Shown here piece by piece: positions 16,515 to 25,625 of a stretch of 64,000 bases of DNA. Position numbers and translations under genes: made by a program. The notes beneath the pieces are model-generated. The model was not told where the DNA came from and searched no databases. It was given only the letters and a program-made list of their open reading frames with translations. Position 1 is the first letter of the stretch; each line of letters starts with the position of its first letter. This DNA is from Sapientia aquatica. GTDB taxonomy: Bacteria > Pseudomonadota > Gammaproteobacteria > Burkholderiales > Burkholderiaceae_D. The stretch lies in NCBI RefSeq assembly GCF_004358105.1, contig NZ_SMYL01000006.1:62001-126000 (forward strand), in the 5' to 3' direction.

Positions 16515-16661
16515 CCCGAACTCAATAATTTGGGGGCAAGGGCAACAGTGATTATTTTCCGAGCATTGTTAGTGCCGCAAACGTGATCAATTTGAGCTAA
16601 CAACTATAATCACGCCACACCGCAACTCGCCCCAAGCAAACAAAATTAAGGAAAATACAAG

Positions 16662-17444
16662 ATGCCACGTTTTGCCGCCAATTTAAGCATGATGTACAAC
16701 GAAGTCCCTTTCTTGGAGCGCTTTGCCGCCGCTGCTAACGATGGATTTAAAGCGGTGGAATATCTATTTCCCTACGATTTCCCCGCTGAGCAGGTCAAGT
16801 CCCAGTTGACCGATAACGGGCTAACACAAATCACCTTCAACGCGAAGCCAGGCGATTGGAATAAAGGCGAACGTGGCATCGCCTGCCATCCGGATCGGGT
16901 CGATGAATTTAAACAATCGATCGACCAAGCCTTGGCTTATGCACGAGAGCTTGGTAATAAAAAATTGCACGTAATGGCAGGAATTAGCCATCCCAATTTT
17001 TCGCATGCAGAGCAACGCGCTACTTACTTGAGCAACTTAGCGTATTGCGCCCGCTTAGCCCAGCAAGAAAACATCACCGTCTTGATCGAACCAATCAATA
17101 CTCGCGATATGCCCGGTTATTTTTTAACCCATCAAGAGCAAGCGCACGCTATTTGTGCTGAGCTAGCGGCTCCCAATGTACAAGTGCTGTTTGATATTTA
17201 TCACTGCCAAATCATGGAAGGCGACATTAGTCAAAAACTCAAACGCGATATGCGTCGCCCATTTGGCGGCATCGGGCATATACAAATCGCTAGCGTGCCG
17301 CAGCGCAATGAACCCAATTTGGGCGAGCTTGATTGCCATTATTTGTTCAAGTTAATCGACGAGCTAGGATTCGATGGCTGGATCGGATGCGAATACCGCC
17401 CGCTTGGCGCAACGTCGGCAGGCTTAAATTGGATGCCGCGCTAA
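16662..17444 (+). CDS. hyi: Hydroxypyruvate isomerase family protein (Hyi/OtnI-like)
   Basis: A 260-residue TIM-barrel protein of the xylose-isomerase-like AP-endonuclease-2 superfamily. The start [20 protein letters not shown] and the motifs [35 protein letters not shown] (metal-binding Glu), [12 protein letters not shown] and GHIQIASVP are those of Hyi. Hyi interconverts hydroxypyruvate and tartronate semialdehyde; OtnI homologues act on 2-oxo-tetronates. No gcl, glxR or otn genes are adjacent, so the physiological substrate is uncertain. It is divergent from the Rieske gene and a hairpin follows at 17469. Confidence 0.85.
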   Translation: MPRFAANLSMMYNEVPFLERFAAAANDGFKAVEYLFPYDFPAEQVKSQLTDNGLTQITFNAKPGDWNKGERGIACHPDRVDEFKQSIDQALAYARELGNKKLHVMAGISHPNFSHAEQRATYLSNLAYCARLAQQENITVLIEPINTRDMPGYFLTHQEQAHAICAELAAPNVQVLFDIYHCQIMEGDISQKLKRDMRRPFGGIGHIQIASVPQRNEPNLGELDCHYLFKLIDELGFDGWIGCEYRPLGATSAGLNWMPR

Positions 17445-17468
17445 CTGCGCCGTCCGTGTTTATTCATT

Positions 17469-17492
17469 TTTAATGGCTTTATAGCCATTAAA
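17469..17492 (+). terminator. Stem-loop downstream of hyi
   Basis: TTTAATGGCT and AGCCATTAAA form a perfect 10-bp stem with a TTAT loop, 25 bp after the hyi stop. There is no immediate T-run, though CTTTTTATTT occurs about 20 bp later. Probable transcript end; the remaining 200 bp before xseB should contain its promoter, which I could not place. Confidence 0.5.
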
Positions 17493-17709
17493 CTGATCAA
17501 CGCGATAAAGCGCTTTTTATTTAGCAAAAAAACATAAAACTCGTCGAAAACGACTAAAACCGACCGAATGAGTCTTCAGAATTGATATTCGGCTGCGCGA
17601 TAGCAGGCTACTTGTTTTAGAATAGAGGGTTAATTTTTGACGTGTTGCCGCACTGCTGGCATAGATAACATTTAATTCACATTTACCTCACCCACTTTTT
17701 GACTAACTC

Positions 17710-17976
17710 ATGGCAAAAAAATCAATCTCAACGAGCGAATCGGGCAATCCACTTCCCGAATCTTTTGAAGCTGCCATGGCCGAACTAGCCCAATTAGTGG
17801 CGCGTATGGAAGCCGGTGAATTAGCATTAGAAGCCTCGGTGAGCGCTTATGCGCGCGGTTCCGAATTAGTTCAATACTGCGCGGCGCAACTCGAAAAAGT
17901 TGAGCAACAAGTTAAAATTCTGGATGGCGAAATCACCAAGCCATTTCAAGTCGACGAAAGCGATAGCGGAAATTAA
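17710..17976 (+). CDS. xseB: Exodeoxyribonuclease VII small subunit XseB
   Basis: An 88-residue protein with the compact two-helix XseB core, SFEAAMAELAQLVARMEAGE followed by LALEASVSAYARGSELVQYC. XseB binds XseA to form exonuclease VII, which degrades single-stranded DNA in both directions. The xseA gene is not in the window. Only 2 bp separate its stop from the ispA ATG, so xseB-ispA-dxs is a single operon, the common arrangement in proteobacteria. Confidence 0.92.
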   Translation: MAKKSISTSESGNPLPESFEAAMAELAQLVARMEAGELALEASVSAYARGSELVQYCAAQLEKVEQQVKILDGEITKPFQVDESDSGN

Positions 17977-17978
17977 TC

Positions 17979-18911
17979 ATGACTGACCAAATCGCTCCGA
18001 CGCTGCCGCTGTCCGCTTGGATGAAACAAAGCCAAGCGCAGATTGAAACTGCCTTATCCGATTTTTTACCTCCTTGCGCACAAGTCCCAACGCATCTGCA
18101 TGAAGCCATGCGTTACGCGGTGTTGGATGGTGGCAAACGTGTTCGTCCCTTGTTGGTGTATGCGGCCGGTCAGTTGTTTGACGCGCCACAAGATGAACTC
18201 ACTCGTGCTGGCTGCGCCTTAGAAATGATTCACGCTTATTCGCTGGTGCACGATGACATGCCGTGCATGGATGATGATGCGCTGCGCCGTGGCAAACCCA
18301 CTGTGCATGTTAAGTTTGGCGAAGCGACAGCTTTGTTGGTCGGAGACGCATTGCAAGCGCAAGCGTTTTTGATTTTAGCGCAAGGTAACAACGCGCCTGA
18401 GCGTCAATTGGAAATGCTGCAAATTTTGGCGCATTCGTCTGGTTCATTAGGCATGTGCGGCGGGCAAGCGATTGATTTAGCCAGCGTTGGAATGAGTTTG
18501 TCGCGCGAACAATTAGAGCAAATGCATCAGCTCAAAACGGGCGCCTTGTTGCGCGCTTCGGTGCTCTTGGGTGCGCTATGCGGGCAACAACTTAGCGAAG
18601 ATGAACGCGCCGCCTTATTCAGCTATTCGCATGCGATCGGCTTGGCGTTCCAAGTTGTGGACGATATTTTGGATGCCACTGCCGATTCGGCGACACTGGG
18701 CAAAACCGCGGGAAAAGATGCCGAACAAAACAAACCGACCTATGTTTCCATCCTCGGTTTAGAACAATCCCAACAATTGGCCGAACAATTACGCCTGCAA
18801 GCGCACCAAGCTTTAGCTATTTTTAGCACCGAATCAAACAACACATCACCGTCCTCACGCACCGCCCGTCTGCTGCAATTAGCCGATTTTATTGTGCAGC
18901 GTTCTGCGTAA
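17979..18911 (+). CDS. ispA: Geranyl/farnesyl diphosphate synthase IspA
   Basis: A 310-residue all-helical prenyltransferase that condenses isopentenyl diphosphate with allylic diphosphates to give farnesyl diphosphate, the precursor for ubiquinone tails and undecaprenyl phosphate. The first Asp-rich motif is [16 protein letters not shown], and the second is [20 protein letters not shown] supplies the substrate-binding Lys/Arg. Length is normal. It lies between xseB and dxs (10-bp gap), in the same operon. Confidence 0.94.
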   Translation: MTDQIAPTLPLSAWMKQSQAQIETALSDFLPPCAQVPTHLHEAMRYAVLDGGKRVRPLLVYAAGQLFDAPQDELTRAGCALEMIHAYSLVHDDMPCMDDDALRRGKPTVHVKFGEATALLVGDALQAQAFLILAQGNNAPERQLEMLQILAHSSGSLGMCGGQAIDLASVGMSLSREQLEQMHQLKTGALLRASVLLGALCGQQLSEDERAALFSYSHAIGLAFQVVDDILDATADSATLGKTAGKDAEQNKPTYVSILGLEQSQQLAEQLRLQAHQALAIFSTESNNTSPSSRTARLLQLADFIVQRSA

Positions 18912-18921
18912 GAAAGTAATT

Positions 18922-20811
18922 ATGACCTTATTAAACTCGATCAACTCACCTGCTGATTTACGCGATTTAAGCAAAGCACAGTTGAAACCTTTGGCCGACG
19001 AATTACGCGCCTTTGTGCTCGATTCGGTGTCAAAAACTGGCGGCCATTTATCGTCCAATTTAGGCACCGTTGAACTCACCATCGCACTGCATTACGTGTT
19101 CAATACGCCAGAAGATCGCATTGTCTGGGACGTCGGACATCAAACCTATCCGCACAAGATTTTGACTGGTCGGCGCGATCAAATGCATAGCCTACGTCAG
19201 TTAAATGGGATTTCGGGCTTTCCTAAACGCGATGAAAGCGAATTCGATACCTTTGGCACGGCACATTCTTCTACCTCGATTTCCGCTGCGCTTGGCATGG
19301 CGGTTGGTGCAAAATTAAAAGGCGAAAGTCGCCACTCGGTTGCCGTGATCGGCGATGGCTCCATGACCGCCGGGATGGCATTTGAAGCGCTCAACAATGC
19401 TGGCGTGATGGAAGACGTGAATTTGCTGGTGATCTTAAACGACAACGACATGTCGATTTCACCACCAGTTGGCGCGTTAAATCGATACCTAGCGCGTTTA
19501 ATGTCGGGTAAATTTTATGCGGCCGCCCGCAACGTCGGTAAATCCGTGTTACCACCACCGATGTTAGAAATCGCCAAAAAGCTCGAAGAACACGCCAAAG
19601 GCATGATCATGCCCGCGACCATGTTTGAAGAATTTGGCTTTAACTATATTGGGCCAATTGATGGACACGATTTAGATGCGTTAATCCCGACTTTGCAAAA
19701 TTTAAAAGCCCTCAAAGGCCCGCAATTTTTGCATGTAGTGACCAAAAAAGGCCAAGGCTACAAGTTGGCCGAAGCCGATCCAGTGCTGTATCACGGCCCA
19801 GGCAAATTCAATCCAGCCGAAGGAATCAAACCCGCTACCGCGACCAAGCTAACCTACACCAAAGTCTTCGGTGATTGGCTGTGCGACATGGCAGCGCACG
19901 ATGCGCAATTAGTCGGGATTACACCAGCGATGCGCGAAGGCTCGGGTATGGTTGAATTCCATCAGAATTATCCTGATCGCTATTTTGACGTGGGTATTGC
20001 AGAACAACATTCCGTCACCTTTGCCGCCGGTTTAGCATGCGAAGGTTTAAAACCGGTCGTCGCGATTTACTCGACCTTTTTGCAGCGCGCTTACGATCAA
20101 TTAATCCACGATGTCGCACTCCAAAATTTGGATGTCACCTTTGCCTTAGATCGCGCTGGTTTAGTCGGTGCCGATGGCGCAACCCATGCCGGCAACTACG
20201 ATTTAGCCTACCTGCGCTGCATCCCGAATATGGTCATCATGGCCGCATCCGATGAGAACGAATGCCGTCAAATGCTCAGCACCGGTTATTACTACAAGGG
20301 TCCAGCAGCGATTCGTTATCCGCGCGGCGCAGGCATAGGCGCCACAGTGCAAAAAGAATTAAGCACCATCCCGCTCGGCAAAGGCGAAATCAAACGTCAA
20401 GGCCAACAAGTCGCAATTTTGGCGTTCGGCAGCATGGTCGCTCCGGCATTGCAAGCGGGTGAAAAACTCAACGCCACCGTGGCCAATATGCGCTTTGTTA
20501 AACCACTCGATATTGATCTGCTCAAACAATTAGCCCAGACCCACGACTATTTAGTAAGCGTGGAAGAAGGCGCAAAAATGGGTGGCGCAGGTTCGGCTAT
20601 TGCCGAAGCTCTGGCAGAACTTAATATCACCAAGCCGCTGCTCATTTTAGGATTGCCGGATGAATTTATTGACCACGGCGACGCCACGCAATTGCTGGCA
20701 TTAGTTGGCTTAGATGGCGCTGGAATTAGCAAATCAATTGAGCAGCACTTTTCCTTAGCCCAAGCATCCATTGCTGAGCCGCGCTTAGTCGCGTCCTTGG
20801 GTAAAATTTAA
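18922..20811 (+). CDS. dxs: 1-deoxy-D-xylulose-5-phosphate synthase Dxs
   Basis: A 629-residue thiamine-diphosphate enzyme making DXP from pyruvate and glyceraldehyde-3-phosphate, the first step of the MEP isoprenoid pathway. Visible motifs are [17 protein letters not shown], the ThDP/Mg motif [20 protein letters not shown], the catalytic pyrimidine-domain stretch [17 protein letters not shown], and the C-terminal transketolase domain. The ATG at 18922 is chosen over an in-frame start inside ispA because it gives the usual N-terminus [16 protein letters not shown]. It ends the xseB-ispA-dxs operon; ilvE follows 37 bp later. Confidence 0.97.
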   Translation: MTLLNSINSPADLRDLSKAQLKPLADELRAFVLDSVSKTGGHLSSNLGTVELTIALHYVFNTPEDRIVWDVGHQTYPHKILTGRRDQMHSLRQLNGISGFPKRDESEFDTFGTAHSSTSISAALGMAVGAKLKGESRHSVAVIGDGSMTAGMAFEALNNAGVMEDVNLLVILNDNDMSISPPVGALNRYLARLMSGKFYAAARNVGKSVLPPPMLEIAKKLEEHAKGMIMPATMFEEFGFNYIGPIDGHDLDALIPTLQNLKALKGPQFLHVVTKKGQGYKLAEADPVLYHGPGKFNPAEGIKPATATKLTYTKVFGDWLCDMAAHDAQLVGITPAMREGSGMVEFHQNYPDRYFDVGIAEQHSVTFAAGLACEGLKPVVAIYSTFLQRAYDQLIHDVALQNLDVTFALDRAGLVGADGATHAGNYDLAYLRCIPNMVIMAASDENECRQMLSTGYYYKGPAAIRYPRGAGIGATVQKELSTIPLGKGEIKRQGQQVAILAFGSMVAPALQAGEKLNATVANMRFVKPLDIDLLKQLAQTHDYLVSVEEGAKMGGAGSAIAEALAELNITKPLLILGLPDEFIDHGDATQLLALVGLDGAGISKSIEQHFSLAQASIAEPRLVASLGKI

Positions 20812-20848
20812 TCTCGCGCTACAGACTTAACCAATACAAGAGGAAATC

Positions 20849-21946
20849 ATGACCACAGCCATCCCAGAATTGAAGATCACTCCTGCAGCACATCGTTTGA
20901 GCGACGCTGAGCGCGCGCAACGCATGGGTAGCCTGGCCTTTGGCCGCACGTTTACTGAGCACATGGTCGTTATTCCTTACAAAGACGGTGCGTGGCAAAC
21001 AGGGGAAGTAAAACCTTACGGTCCATTAAGCTTAGATCCTTCAGCATCGTCACTGCATTACGGCCAATCGATTTTTGAAGGCTTTAAAGCGTTTTCGCAG
21101 CCAGATGGCTCAGTAAAAACCTTCCGCTCAGAGCAAAACGCCGAGCGCTTTAATCGCAGCGCCGCGCGCATGGCGATGCCTGCTATTCCACCCGAATTAT
21201 TTTTAAAAGCAGCCGATGCATTAATTAATTTGGATAAAGGATGGGTTCCCAAAAATGTTGGCGAAAGTCTGTACTTGCGCCCGCTGATGATCGCAACTGA
21301 CCCATTCTTAGGCGTGCGTCCAGCGACCGAATATTTATTCGTGCTATTCGCTTCTCCTGCTGGTGCGTATTTCCCAAGTGGCGTTAAGCCGGTCAACGTG
21401 TGGATTAGCGAAGATTTTGTGCGCGCTGCGCCGGGTGGCACAGGCGAAGCCAAATGTGCGGGTAACTATGCCGCGAGCTTGGTGGCGCAAGCCCAAGCCC
21501 TGGAAAAAGGTTGCGATCAAGTTGTCTGGCTGGATGCGGTACACCGTGAGTTCGTCGAAGAAATGGGCGGCATGAATTTATTCTTCGTCTATAAAGAAGG
21601 CGATAAAACCACCGTAGTAACACCAGAATTAACCGGCACCTTATTACCCGGCATTACCCGCTTGAGCTTGCTGCAACTAGCCCGAGATTTAGGCTTTGCC
21701 GCAGAAGAACGCAAACTGAGTGTGCAGCAATGGCGCGATGATATTGCGGCGGGTCGCATGACTGAAGTCTTTGCTTGCGGCACAGCAGCAGTGATTACAC
21801 CGGTCGGCAAAGCAAAGGCGAATGGCTTTGAAATGACGATTAATAATGGCGAAAATGGCCCCGTAACGATGGCTTTGCGCGAAGCGCTATTGGCGATTCA
21901 ACATGGCACGGCTGCCGACAAACACGGCTGGATGCGCACGATTTAA
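20849..21946 (+). CDS. ilvE: Branched-chain amino-acid aminotransferase
   Basis: A 365-residue fold-type-IV PLP aminotransferase of the longer, eukaryote-like BCAT group. It carries SLHYGQSIFEGFKAF, YLRPLMIATDPFLGV, the PLP lysine region GEAKCAGNYAASL and the phosphate-binding EVFACGTAAVITPVG. It transfers the amino group between glutamate and leucine, isoleucine or valine. An AGAGGAAATC site precedes the ATG. A double hairpin at 21954-22045 follows, so transcription ends here. It is probably read from dxs or from its own promoter in the 37-bp gap. Confidence 0.93.
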   Translation: MTTAIPELKITPAAHRLSDAERAQRMGSLAFGRTFTEHMVVIPYKDGAWQTGEVKPYGPLSLDPSASSLHYGQSIFEGFKAFSQPDGSVKTFRSEQNAERFNRSAARMAMPAIPPELFLKAADALINLDKGWVPKNVGESLYLRPLMIATDPFLGVRPATEYLFVLFASPAGAYFPSGVKPVNVWISEDFVRAAPGGTGEAKCAGNYAASLVAQAQALEKGCDQVVWLDAVHREFVEEMGGMNLFFVYKEGDKTTVVTPELTGTLLPGITRLSLLQLARDLGFAAEERKLSVQQWRDDIAAGRMTEVFACGTAAVITPVGKAKANGFEMTINNGENGPVTMALREALLAIQHGTAADKHGWMRTI

Positions 21947-21948
21947 TC

Positions 21949-21992
21949 AAAAAAATTTGCCAGCAGAGCGATGGCGCTTCTGCTGGCAAATT
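21949..21992 (-). terminator. Terminator for the cobalamin adenosyltransferase gene
   Basis: AATTTGCCAGCAGA (21954-21967) pairs perfectly with TCTGCTGGCAAATT (21979-21992), a 14-bp stem. A run of seven A residues at 21949-21955 on the plus strand becomes a U-tract on the minus strand, right after the stem, so this one serves the leftward gene. Confidence 0.75.
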
Positions 21993-22008
21993 GGTTGACT
22001 CGGTATTC

Positions 22009-22045
22009 AAACTCAAGCTAATCCTCAATTAGCTTGAGTTTTTTT
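22009..22045 (+). terminator. Intrinsic terminator of ilvE
   Basis: AACTCAAGCTAAT (22010-22022) pairs perfectly with ATTAGCTTGAGTT (22028-22040) over 13 bp with a 5-nt loop, followed by a T-run to 22045. The tail overlaps the stop codon of the convergent adenosyltransferase gene. Confidence 0.85.
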
Positions 22046-22607
22046 ATTGCGCGGCTGTTCCCTTACGTTCGTGCTTCCACAACACATCGCCATTGCCAGA
22101 ATAACGATTGAGCAGGCGCGACATCACGAACATCAAATCCGATAAGCGATTGAGATATTGGCGTGGCTCGGGATTTACCACCTCAACCTTGCCTAAACTC
22201 ACTACCACGCGCTCGGCACGGCGGCATACGGTGCGGCACACATGCGCCAACGCGGCCGACCTTGCGCCGCCCGGTAAGATGAATTCTTTTAATGGCGGTA
22301 AATCTTTATTGCATTTTTCCAACAGTGCGTCGAGATGCGCGACCTGTTCTTCGGTAATCATTTTGTAGCCCGGAATGCATAATTCTCCGCCCAAATCGAA
22401 CAAATCATGCTGAATTAATAACAATTCATCAGCTAAACCAGCCGGTAAATCCTCGCACAGCAGCAAACCGATCTGCGAATTGAGTTCATCAACGTCGCCC
22501 ATAGCCTGAACGCGCAAGCTGTCCTTATCGACGCGAGTGCCATCACCTAAGCCAGTTGTGCCTTCATCACCAGTTCTTGTTGCGATTTTTGATAATCTAT
22601 TGCCCAT
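22044..22607 (-). CDS. PduO-type cob(I)alamin adenosyltransferase
   Basis: A 187-residue ATP:corrinoid adenosyltransferase. The ATP-binding N-terminus KIATRTGDEGTTGLGDGTRV and the motifs MGDVDELNSQIGLLL, FILPGGARSAALAHVCRTVC (with its conserved R-R-A-E-R just after) and YLNRLSDLMFVMSR are those of the PduO family. It converts reduced cobalamin to adenosylcobalamin, the cofactor of enzymes such as methylmalonyl-CoA mutase. No cobalamin-dependent enzyme is encoded nearby. It is convergent with ilvE; both genes end in a pair of hairpins. Confidence 0.93.
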   Translation of the reverse strand: MGNRLSKIATRTGDEGTTGLGDGTRVDKDSLRVQAMGDVDELNSQIGLLLCEDLPAGLADELLLIQHDLFDLGGELCIPGYKMITEEQVAHLDALLEKCNKDLPPLKEFILPGGARSAALAHVCRTVCRRAERVVVSLGKVEVVNPEPRQYLNRLSDLMFVMSRLLNRYSGNGDVLWKHERKGTAAQ

Positions 22608-22677
22608 AATGATTTACACTTTACAGTTGAAATGAAATTAATTAACTCGTTGAGCGGCTAATTGAAGGAAATTATTC

Positions 22678-22887
22678 ATGTGTGACCAAATGGGAAGCCA
22701 TTTAGCTAACGCCAAACCAATGGACGGAAACCATTGGGCCGGCTCGCTCCATTCCCAAAATAGGGGTCACACCGAATATTCCTCAGATGAAATACTAGCA
22801 GACGGCGCAGTATACGCCCAAATCGCACCTTACTTTCATTGCACCACAAGCGTTGTAATCGGCTTAACACATTTATTTACGCAATAA
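22678..22887 (+). CDS. Possible 69-residue protein upstream of the LysR gene
   Basis: An open frame of 69 codons that ends 3 bp before the LysR ATG. A plausible ribosome-binding site, AAGGAA, lies before its ATG. The product (starting MCDQMGSHLANAKPMDGNHW) has no recognisable domain, signal or membrane segment and looks atypical in composition. Its first 95 bases are the nested inverted-repeat element described separately, so the frame may be accidental. If translated, it could couple to the LysR gene, which lacks a clear ribosome-binding site. Confidence 0.25.
   Translation: MCDQMGSHLANAKPMDGNHWAGSLHSQNRGHTEYSSDEILADGAVYAQIAPYFHCTTSVVIGLTHLFTQ
22680..22772. repeat. Nested inverted-repeat element (REPIN-like or structured RNA)
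   Basis: Three complementary pairs are nested in order. Outer: GTGTGACC (22680-22687) with GGTCACAC (22765-22772), 8 bp. Middle: TGGGAA (22691-22696) with TTCCCA (22752-22757), 6 bp. Inner: CCAATGG (22717-22723) with CCATTGG (22731-22737), 7 bp around a 7-nt loop. The two ends read as inverted copies of a GTGTGACC-n-TGGGAA unit, which resembles a pair of inverted REP sequences. A related short string occurs at 45845-45860. Mobility and RNA function are inferences. Confidence 0.5.
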
Positions 22888-22890
22888 TTC

Positions 22891-23778
22891 ATGAGCAATC
22901 GACTTCCACCCGTCCACGCCCTGTCTGCTTTTGAAGCGGCTGCTCGCTTTAACTCGTTTGCTTTAGCGGCAGACGAATTGTGTATTACTCCCTCAGCACT
23001 CTCGCACCGGATTCGCTTATTGGAAGAACATTTATGCGAGCGTTTATTTACCCGCGATGGTCGTGCGGTTAACTTGACCGAATTTGGACGCCGTTATTTG
23101 GACGTGGTACGCAACGTTCTGCGCAGCTTGGCTGATTTCCCGTTACCGAACAAAGTCTTCACCGATCAAATTCGCATCAAAATCACCTTACCGCCAACTT
23201 TTGCGCGCTACATTTTTTTGCCGCGTTTTAAACAGTTTAAGCAGCTCTATCCGGACATCGAAATCGAGATCTTTCTGTTCGTCCCACTGTACGATTTGAG
23301 CCTGTCCGAAAGCGACGTGGAAGTGCGTTTTGGTGCAGGCAATTATCCTAATTTGATTACCCATAAACTCTTTGTTGAACCGGCCTTCGCTGTGGCCAGC
23401 CCTGCCTACTTAGCTTCTATTCCGCCGCTCAAAACGCCCGCCGATTTAAAGTCGGCGTATTTATTGCGTTCAGCTTTAGAGCCTTGGCAGCCGTGGTTTG
23501 AAGCGGCTGGATTAGCTTGGCCCGAACCGAATGTTGGGTTGCGAATTGATGATCTCGGTTTGCTGTTGGATGCGGTCAAACTCGGACACGGTGTTGGCCT
23601 ATCGCGCACCCACTTTGCCGAAAACATGTTGCGCCAAGGTGAAGTCGTGCGCTTGTTCGATGTCGAAGTCGCGTCTCCACCTCACGCCTATTACTTAGTG
23701 CACGAACCCAATATTCGACCCGAAGTTGCGTTATTTATCGATTGGATGAAATCCAGTTTCCACCTCAATAATGACTAA
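22891..23778 (+). CDS. LysR-family transcriptional regulator (GcvA-like)
   Basis: A 295-residue regulator. The N-terminal winged helix-turn-helix reads LSAFEAAARFNSFALAADEL then ITPSALSHRIRLLEEHL, and the start (LPPVHALSAFEAAAR) is typical of the GcvA-like subgroup. The C-terminal periplasmic-binding-protein-like effector domain starts near residue 90 (IRIKITLPPTFARYIFLPRF). Effector and targets are unknown; no gcv genes are close. Its stop overlaps the ATG of the DUF4124 gene by 8 bp, so the two are co-translated. The nested repeat element lies immediately upstream, where autoregulatory sites would be expected. Confidence 0.88.
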   Translation: MSNRLPPVHALSAFEAAARFNSFALAADELCITPSALSHRIRLLEEHLCERLFTRDGRAVNLTEFGRRYLDVVRNVLRSLADFPLPNKVFTDQIRIKITLPPTFARYIFLPRFKQFKQLYPDIEIEIFLFVPLYDLSLSESDVEVRFGAGNYPNLITHKLFVEPAFAVASPAYLASIPPLKTPADLKSAYLLRSALEPWQPWFEAAGLAWPEPNVGLRIDDLGLLLDAVKLGHGVGLSRTHFAENMLRQGEVVRLFDVEVASPPHAYYLVHEPNIRPEVALFIDWMKSSFHLNND

Positions 23779-24388
23779 ACGAAGCCACATTGCAGTGCCG
23801 TTGTTGGTTGTGCTGGCGTCTGGGCAAGCACAAGCGGATTTCTATAGCTGCAAAGATAATAATGGACACCTGATTACGTCCGACCGCCCTATTCCCGAAT
23901 GTGCCGATAAATCCACCCAGATCTACCGAAACAACGGCATTTTAAAAGCGGAAATAGCTGGCGCGCTCACACCCGAGCAGCGTCGCACAGCCGAACTCCA
24001 GCAGCAACAACGCGAAGCCGCCGCGCGCCAAGCCGAAGCCGACAAAAAAGAGCAACGCTATTTGTTGGCGCACTATCCGACTGAGCAAGACGTGGAACTG
24101 GAACGTAAAAAAGCGTTAGATGCGGTTCAAGCCAAAATTGCGGCAGAAAAAAAGAACATCGCAATCAACACCGACGCGATGAATAAAGTGCACACTGAGT
24201 TGACGCAACTGCCGAAAGATCAGCCGGTGCAGATTAATCAAAAGAAGAACAAAGAAGACGATTTAAAATTGACGATCGCGCAATCGCAGAAACTAATCCT
24301 GCGCTACCAAACCGATGAGCAAAGCATCAATCGCGAATTTGATGAAACGCATAAGCGCTATATTGAACTCATTACCAACCACAAATAA
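23771..24388 (+). CDS. DUF4124 domain-containing secreted protein
   Basis: A 205-residue exported protein. A signal peptide (MTKRSHIAVPLLVVLASGQAQA) is followed by a DUF4124 motif, DFYSCKDNNGHLITSDRPIP, with Cys residues of the small beta module typical of this betaproteobacterial and gammaproteobacterial family. The rest is a long charged, Gln/Ala/Lys-rich helix that probably forms a coiled coil (residues about 70-200). Function is unknown. It overlaps the LysR gene by 8 bp and is convergent with anmK. Confidence 0.8.
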   Translation: MTKRSHIAVPLLVVLASGQAQADFYSCKDNNGHLITSDRPIPECADKSTQIYRNNGILKAEIAGALTPEQRRTAELQQQQREAAARQAEADKKEQRYLLAHYPTEQDVELERKKALDAVQAKIAAEKKNIAINTDAMNKVHTELTQLPKDQPVQINQKKNKEDDLKLTIAQSQKLILRYQTDEQSINREFDETHKRYIELITNHK

Positions 24389-24418
24389 TCGGGTAACGCA
24401 GGGCTTGGCTGGCCCAAT

Positions 24419-25543
24419 TTAACGCGGAAACAATGCCCCTAAAATCCGCTCACCCGCCGCGCCAGTCACCTCAGGCAAGTTGCCGGTCAAACGATCCGTA
24501 AAGCGATACGCCAACCAAGCAAAAGCCAAGGCTTCAACATGATTGGGCGATACACCTAGGACTTCAGTGCTTTCCAGACCGATCGCGCTAGTATCGGAAT
24601 CGGCATTGGAATTTAACAGGGACTGAATCGATTCCATCAAAGTCGTGTTGTACGCGCCGCCGCCACAGACATACACATTTTTGACATCGGGCGCATAGGC
24701 CAAAATCGCATCCACTATCGTGTGCGCTGTAAAAGCGCATAAGGTTGCCTGCACATCGACCGGCGACACTTCAAGAAAAGGGATTAATTTATCGTGCAGC
24801 CAAGTTAGATGAAACAGATCGCGGCCTGTGCTTTTCGGCGGGGGAAGATGCAAATAAGCTTCTTCTTGTAGATGCGCCAATAAGCCCCAATTAACCTGCC
24901 CCAAGCGCGCCCAATCACCATTGGAATCAAAACCTTGTCCCTTGTGATCCATGATCCAAGCATCCATTAACACATTGCCCGGGCCAGTATCGAAGCCGTG
25001 TGTTGAACCATCGGCGCGCAGGATACTAATATTGCTAATGCCGCCAATATTGACCACGACCCGCGTTTCATTGGCCTTACCGAATACGCTGCGATGAAAA
25101 GCTGGAACGAGCGGCGCACCTTGACCACCAGCGGCAATATCACGCGCGCGGAAATCCGCAATCACATCGATATCGACCAACTCGGCCAACAGCGCAGGAT
25201 TATTGATTTGGGTGGTGTAACCGAATTCGGGCCGATGACGCACGGTTTGTCCATGCACGCCGACAGCGCAAATTTGATCGATCGTTAATCCGGTATTTTT
25301 AATTAAATGCAGGACGCAATTGGCGTAGGATAAAACCAGTTGATTGGCGGCCTGAGCGACACGATGAATTTCATCGAAACCGCTGATTTGCAAGGAGAAT
25401 AAAGTAGCGCGTAAATCTGGCGGAAAGGGAAGATAGCTAGCAGCGAGTTGGCGCAAATGCGTGTCGTTATCGGCCACCTCAACCAAGACTCCATCCACGC
25501 CATCCAGACTTGTTCCGGACATTAAACCGATGAAATAACGCAT
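24419..25543 (-). CDS. anmK: Anhydro-N-acetylmuramic acid kinase AnmK
   Basis: A 374-residue ASKHA-fold kinase that cleaves and phosphorylates 1,6-anhydro-MurNAc to MurNAc-6-phosphate during cell-wall recycling. The start YFIGLMSGTSLDGVDGVLVE is diagnostic. GVHGQTVRHRPEFGY, VVNIGGISNISIL, GFDTGPGNVLMDAW and the C-terminal VYVCGGGAYN are also present. Its product can feed the AmgK-MurU route encoded at 3.1-4.9 kb once the 6-phosphate is removed (MupP, not in this window). It lies downstream of an M23 peptidase gene on the same strand, separated by two hairpins. Confidence 0.95.
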   Translation of the reverse strand: MRYFIGLMSGTSLDGVDGVLVEVADNDTHLRQLAASYLPFPPDLRATLFSLQISGFDEIHRVAQAANQLVLSYANCVLHLIKNTGLTIDQICAVGVHGQTVRHRPEFGYTTQINNPALLAELVDIDVIADFRARDIAAGGQGAPLVPAFHRSVFGKANETRVVVNIGGISNISILRADGSTHGFDTGPGNVLMDAWIMDHKGQGFDSNGDWARLGQVNWGLLAHLQEEAYLHLPPPKSTGRDLFHLTWLHDKLIPFLEVSPVDVQATLCAFTAHTIVDAILAYAPDVKNVYVCGGGAYNTTLMESIQSLLNSNADSDTSAIGLESTEVLGVSPNHVEALAFAWLAYRFTDRLTGNLPEVTGAAGERILGALFPR

Positions 25544-25565
25544 GGTTGCCTAGCCTTAATGCAAA

Positions 25566-25592
25566 GACAGACAACGTTAGATGTTGTCTGTC
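25566..25592 (-). terminator. Hairpin upstream of anmK
   Basis: GACAGACAAC and GTTGTCTGTC form a perfect 10-bp stem with a 7-nt loop, 22 bp before the anmK start codon. On the minus strand it is followed by a short TTTG. It may end the M23 peptidase transcript or be part of the anmK leader. Confidence 0.4.
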
Positions 25593-25625
25593 GATAGTAA
25601 GTGAATGGTCTTAGCGAACAACAGA

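Noticed and set aside
21058-21453. 131-codon minus-strand frame inside ilvE
   Set aside because: It overlaps conserved BCAT motifs and has no independent support.
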